Shown: positions 39,920 through 41,916 of the stretch, one piece after another | How the letters are laid out: every line of letters starts with the position of its first letter | Position numbering within the stretch: the first letter of the stretch is position 1 | Virus record (IMG/VR): IMGVR_UViG_3300025009_000210 | Span: 1 to 41,916 of that record | Length of the DNA: 41,916 nucleotides | From: a virus | Reading direction: 5' to 3' (one strand) | Translations under genes and position numbers: made by a program | The notes under the pieces: model-generated | Told to the model about the DNA's origin: nothing | What the model saw: the letters and a program-made list of their open reading frames with translations, nothing else | Database searches by the model: none

Positions 39920-39976
39920 TTTAAGATAGGTGCTCCGTGTAAGCTGTTTAATAGTTACCAGAGCACCTATCTTAAA
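39920..39976. terminator. Convergent hairpin, probable bidirectional terminator
   Basis: TTTAAGATAGGTGCTC (39920-39935) and GAGCACCTATCTTAAA (39961-39976) form a perfect 16-bp stem with a 25-nt loop. It lies between the ends of the plus- and minus-strand units. There is no T run outside the stem, so it may need a factor or serve as a processing block instead. Confidence 0.6.
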
Positions 39977-39982
39977 AGTCAA

Positions 39983-40144
39983 TTAAACATTTTCAAGTTT
40001 TCCAGGATCGTTGGCAATGAACTTTGCTTTTTCTTCCTGGAACACCTTTTCAATATCTTCCTCTGTAGCTCCGTTTGCTTTTGCAATGGCGAAGTACACG
40101 CCCAGTGACAATTTCAATAATTCTGCAATAGTTGTTGCATCCAT
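39983..40144 (-). CDS. 53-residue hypothetical protein, end of the late strand
   Basis: A short frame on the minus strand with AGGAGATACAATT before the ATG at 40144. The product (MDATTIAELLKLSLGVYFAI, then NGATEEDIEKVFQEEK) is helical and acidic at the C-terminus, with no membrane span long enough to be sure. It is the last gene before the convergent hairpin and part of the lysis cassette by position. The function is unknown. Confidence 0.55.
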   Translation of the reverse strand: MDATTIAELLKLSLGVYFAIAKANGATEEDIEKVFQEEKAKFIANDPGKLENV

Positions 40145-40158
40145 AATTGTATCTCCTA

Positions 40159-40536
40159 TTATAATGTTAATGCTGCGAGTTCATCAATTAGTAGAAACAA
40201 CTGCGTTTCCGTTTCTACAGAATATGGGCTTGTTCCGCTGATCATGCCGGAGTACAATTCCAACAGCGGGTGCATTTTACTCAAAATATCTTTCTTTACC
40301 CGTAGGACTTCCTTTTTGGAATCTGTAAGAGTAACTTCTCTAACTTTTTTCCATTCCCCTGCTTCGGACTGAGAATACCCAGTATCGGTCATATAAGAAG
40401 AATACTGAGAATTGTACACGCTGTATGCGATAATGAGTTTTTGTTTTGGAGTCATAGTTGAACTGTCAGTAGTTACACCGCAGCTAACCAGCGCCAAGAT
40501 AAATACCAATGCCAAACTAAATTTTAATGCTTTCAT
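40159..40536 (-). CDS. Lipoprotein
   Basis: A 125-residue protein; the start at 40536 (MKALKFSLALVFILAL) has AGGAGAGTAAAAAA before it. The signal peptide ends in a lipobox (LVSCG, Cys19). The mature part is helical (PKQKLIIAYSVYNSQYSSYM). It is too long for a typical Rz1 outer-membrane spanin, and no matching Rz gene is seen, so it may be a unimolecular spanin-like, superinfection-exclusion or lysis-control lipoprotein. It sits next to the holin-like gene. Confidence 0.6.
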   Translation of the reverse strand: MKALKFSLALVFILALVSCGVTTDSSTMTPKQKLIIAYSVYNSQYSSYMTDTGYSQSEAGEWKKVREVTLTDSKKEVLRVKKDILSKMHPLLELYSGMISGTSPYSVETETQLFLLIDELAALTL

Positions 40537-40540
40537 TTTT

Positions 40541-40774
40541 TTACTCTCCTTCTTTTGCTCCATTGTTTTCGTCTTTTCCTTTTTTGTCGGAAGAACCGAA
40601 AAAGAAAGAAATGATCGTGGTCAACCCAGTCCCAAGTAGAAATCCAATAATAAAATTGACAGTTTCTTTTTTCTCCTGGTTGATTTCAATAAAAAACGAC
40701 ACACCGTACAAATACCCAAACGTCAATAAAACTATCACACCAGCAAAAATCATTCTCTTATCATAATTGTTCAT
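40541..40774 (-). CDS. Holin-like two-span membrane protein
   Basis: A 77-residue protein with hydrophobic helices at residues 9-29 (FAGVIVLLTFGYLYGVSFFI) and 40-60 (VNFIIGFLLGTGLTTIISFF), and a highly charged C-terminal tail (SSDKKGKDENNGAKEGE). Size, two spans and a charged tail fit class II holins, which make the hole that ends the infection cycle. It follows the endopeptidase gene. GGAGGAAGAGC precedes the ATG. Confidence 0.65.
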   Translation of the reverse strand: MNNYDKRMIFAGVIVLLTFGYLYGVSFFIEINQEKKETVNFIIGFLLGTGLTTIISFFFGSSDKKGKDENNGAKEGE

Positions 40775-40804
40775 GCTCTTCCTCCTCTTGTATATACCTC
40801 AACC

Positions 40805-41092
40805 TTACGGTCTTGTCTCATAATGATTGCCGTCTGAGAATCGCCCACCCCACCTATTCTGAGGATCAAGGCTTTCCCAATAATCACCAAGAGGCTTATG
40901 GTCTTCTGACTTCTTTAACCAAACGCCATCTTTGAATAAGTTTAAATCAATCGCAAGGCGCTTATAGTGCAAAGAATTTTCCTTATGTCCGTCGTGCGCC
41001 CACAAGTCGCCTCCGGAAAGTGTGAATCCCAATTCATAAGCGCGTTGAATTAACTTTGATAAATTAAGCATAAATTTTGCTTGAGAGTTCAT
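40805..41092 (-). CDS. M15-type peptidoglycan endopeptidase (endolysin)
   Basis: A 95-residue protein with the zinc ligands of M15_4 (VanY/L-alanyl-D-glutamate peptidase) enzymes: SLHYKRLAIDLNLF (His42, Asp49) and FSDGNHYE (His90), plus the RWGGRF turn. It is short but appears complete, with the best-placed ribosome site of the cassette (AAGGAGGATT). It would cut peptide bridges of peptidoglycan after holin triggering. It has no signal peptide, so it depends on the holin. Confidence 0.82.
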   Translation of the reverse strand: MNSQAKFMLNLSKLIQRAYELGFTLSGGDLWAHDGHKENSLHYKRLAIDLNLFKDGVWLKKSEDHKPLGDYWESLDPQNRWGGRFSDGNHYETRP

Positions 41093-41100
41093 AATCCTCC

Positions 41101-41376
41101 TTACATTTTAATGACTGGCGCCCACCCTTTTATGATAGCCAATGTAACTCCCATTGAAACACCTATAGCAGCGCAGATAGATACGACAGAGTTTACCAAC
41201 CTCCAATTGGAAAGTTTTTTAATATCTTTTTCCATCGCAAAAAAAGTGTCCTTACATGTTGTCGGATGCTCATCTAATCTTATTAGAATATCTTGGCACA
41301 GTTCAAATAGCATTCCGAGTTGCACATCAACAGGAGATTTATCAAATAGGTCTTTTGAGTATCCATTTATTGACAT
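41101..41376 (-). CDS. Small tail-anchored membrane protein of the lysis cassette
   Basis: A 91-residue protein with a soluble N-terminal half that includes an amphipathic helix (QLGMLFELCQDILIRLDEHP), then a membrane span at residues 62-85 (VNSVVSICAAIGVSMGVTLA). The layout, helix followed by one C-terminal span, is like XhlA-type and other holin accessory proteins. It lies directly upstream of the endopeptidase gene with AAGGAATCTCTGA before the ATG. The exact role is uncertain. Confidence 0.55.
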   Translation of the reverse strand: MSINGYSKDLFDKSPVDVQLGMLFELCQDILIRLDEHPTTCKDTFFAMEKDIKKLSNWRLVNSVVSICAAIGVSMGVTLAIIKGWAPVIKM

Positions 41377-41395
41377 TCAGAGATTCCTTAAGTAA

Positions 41396-41758
41396 TTATT
41401 GTATAAGTTTAGTGTTGCTGTTAAGGCCATTAAATACGTTTAACAAAGCTACGGTAGCAAATGGCGATTTTGGAACTACTTTACCATCAGGGGATACTTC
41501 GCACATACCGTTTCTAAACGATTCTGTAGCTTGTTGATTACCTTCAAGTAACTTCAATGCCTCAAACTGCCAGTGTTCGGACAGCATATCTATACAGTCC
41601 TTAATCATGATAGGTTTTCCACCGTCAGTAGGAACAGTATACTCCTTCCACGCCGGGCATCCTTCAGGGGTTGCCGGGGTCCAATAAGATTGAGGGCATC
41701 CGGTTTTTCTGAAACATTCAAGCCCACGGATACAGGGGCGCACAGGTTTTTTAGACAT
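41396..41758 (-). CDS. Cys-rich hypothetical protein
   Basis: A 120-residue protein; AAGGAGTTGAAG precedes the ATG at 41758. The N-terminus is Cys-rich (CIRGLECFRKTGCPQSYW, then GCPAWKEY), possibly a small metal site. The rest is helical (EHWQFEALKLLEGNQQATES). I recall similar small proteins near phage tail and lysis genes but cannot name a function. The start overlaps the end of the upstream gene. Confidence 0.55.
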   Translation of the reverse strand: MSKKPVRPCIRGLECFRKTGCPQSYWTPATPEGCPAWKEYTVPTDGGKPIMIKDCIDMLSEHWQFEALKLLEGNQQATESFRNGMCEVSPDGKVVPKSPFATVALLNVFNGLNSNTKLIQ

Positions 41759-41916
41759 CTTCAACTCCTTCAAAAGCTGGAAGAGTTTTTAAATACAGGT
41801 ATGCTTGGGCCACAAGGTTGCTGTCCTCAAAAATCTTCTTCCTGGAAAAGAAATTATCGTATTCGTTATCAGTTTTAGCTTGAAGCTCTGCGGATTCAAT
41901 GGCTGATTCATAATCA
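41751..41916 (-). CDS. C-terminal part of a hypothetical protein (cut by window edge)
   Basis: Fifty-four sense codons and a stop are open to the right edge of the window. The product is charged and helical (DYESAIESAELQAKTDNEYD, ending FEGVEDV). Same strand, same local context and complementary completeness suggest that it is the end of the gene that starts at 301. Joining the two edges directly puts them out of frame; one extra base would restore the frame. Confidence 0.55.
   Translation of the reverse strand, partial: DYESAIESAELQAKTDNEYDNFFSRKKIFEDSNLVAQAYLYLKTLPAFEGVEDV

Noticed and set aside
1-41916. Lysogeny functions (integrase, repressor, att site) and tRNA genes
   Set aside because: No tyrosine or serine recombinase motif, no clear repressor gene and no cloverleaf were seen on either strand.

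Overview
The window is almost the whole genome of a tailed, podovirus-type phage of a Gram-negative bacterium. The morphogenesis genes are those of the Salmonella phage P22 family: terminase, P22-type portal, scaffold, P22-type coat, gp4-like and gp10-like head-tail factors, and ejection proteins. There is no tape-measure protein, sheath or long-tail gene. I see no integrase, repressor, RNA polymerase, tRNA or CRISPR array, so a lytic phage using host sigma-70 promoters is the simplest reading. A Gram-negative host is inferred from a lipobox lipoprotein and Sec signal peptides. Most of the DNA looks AT-rich. A late block (about 13.8-16.5 kb) and one gene at 25.8 kb look clearly richer in GC.

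Layout. (1) 1-20069, minus strand: late genes. Read in the direction of transcription they run terminase small and large subunits, two secreted proteins, a block of accessory virion proteins including a LamG-like one, portal, a small head protein, scaffold, coat, a repeat-bearing small protein, gp4-like, gp10-like, a small conserved protein, a gp14-like GNAT-fold protein, three ejection/internal proteins, and a tail fibre. (2) About 20070-21611: a 1.5 kb divergent control region and likely replication origin, unusually dense in repeats. (3) 21612-39904, plus strand: early/middle genes. These include a MoxR/CobS-type AAA+ ATPase with a partner protein and a SprT-like protease, a predicted pyrimidine-dimer glycosylase, a gene with its own promoter and terminator, two repeat-rich proteins, an ATP-dependent DNA ligase, a SNF2-type helicase, two PD-(D/E)XK nucleases, an archaeo-eukaryotic primase, a UvrD-like helicase and a family A DNA polymerase. 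(4) 39983-41916, minus strand: lysis-type cassette (M15 endopeptidase, holin-like protein, lipoprotein, small membrane protein).

The late strand runs off the left edge and reappears at the right edge. The two broken genes at the edges look like the two halves of one gene, so the molecule is probably circular or circularly permuted. On that reading there is one late transcript of about 22 kb that starts at 20069, crosses the window ends and stops at a 16-bp hairpin (39920-39976), where the early transcript also ends.

The most unusual structures are these: a family of TTGTARTGTRCATTACAA palindromes, several placed just upstream of ribosome binding sites as a repeated leader; a protein with 30 tandem x-Cys-Ser/Tyr triplets that show no synonymous variation; a detached Gly-Asp/Gly-Tyr tail lying out of frame behind its gene; and the control region, with ten heptamer repeats, a cluster of TTGTAAC sites, a long imperfect inverted repeat and a 360-nt stretch almost free of C. 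All family assignments come from reading motifs and from memory of the families; no search was run.
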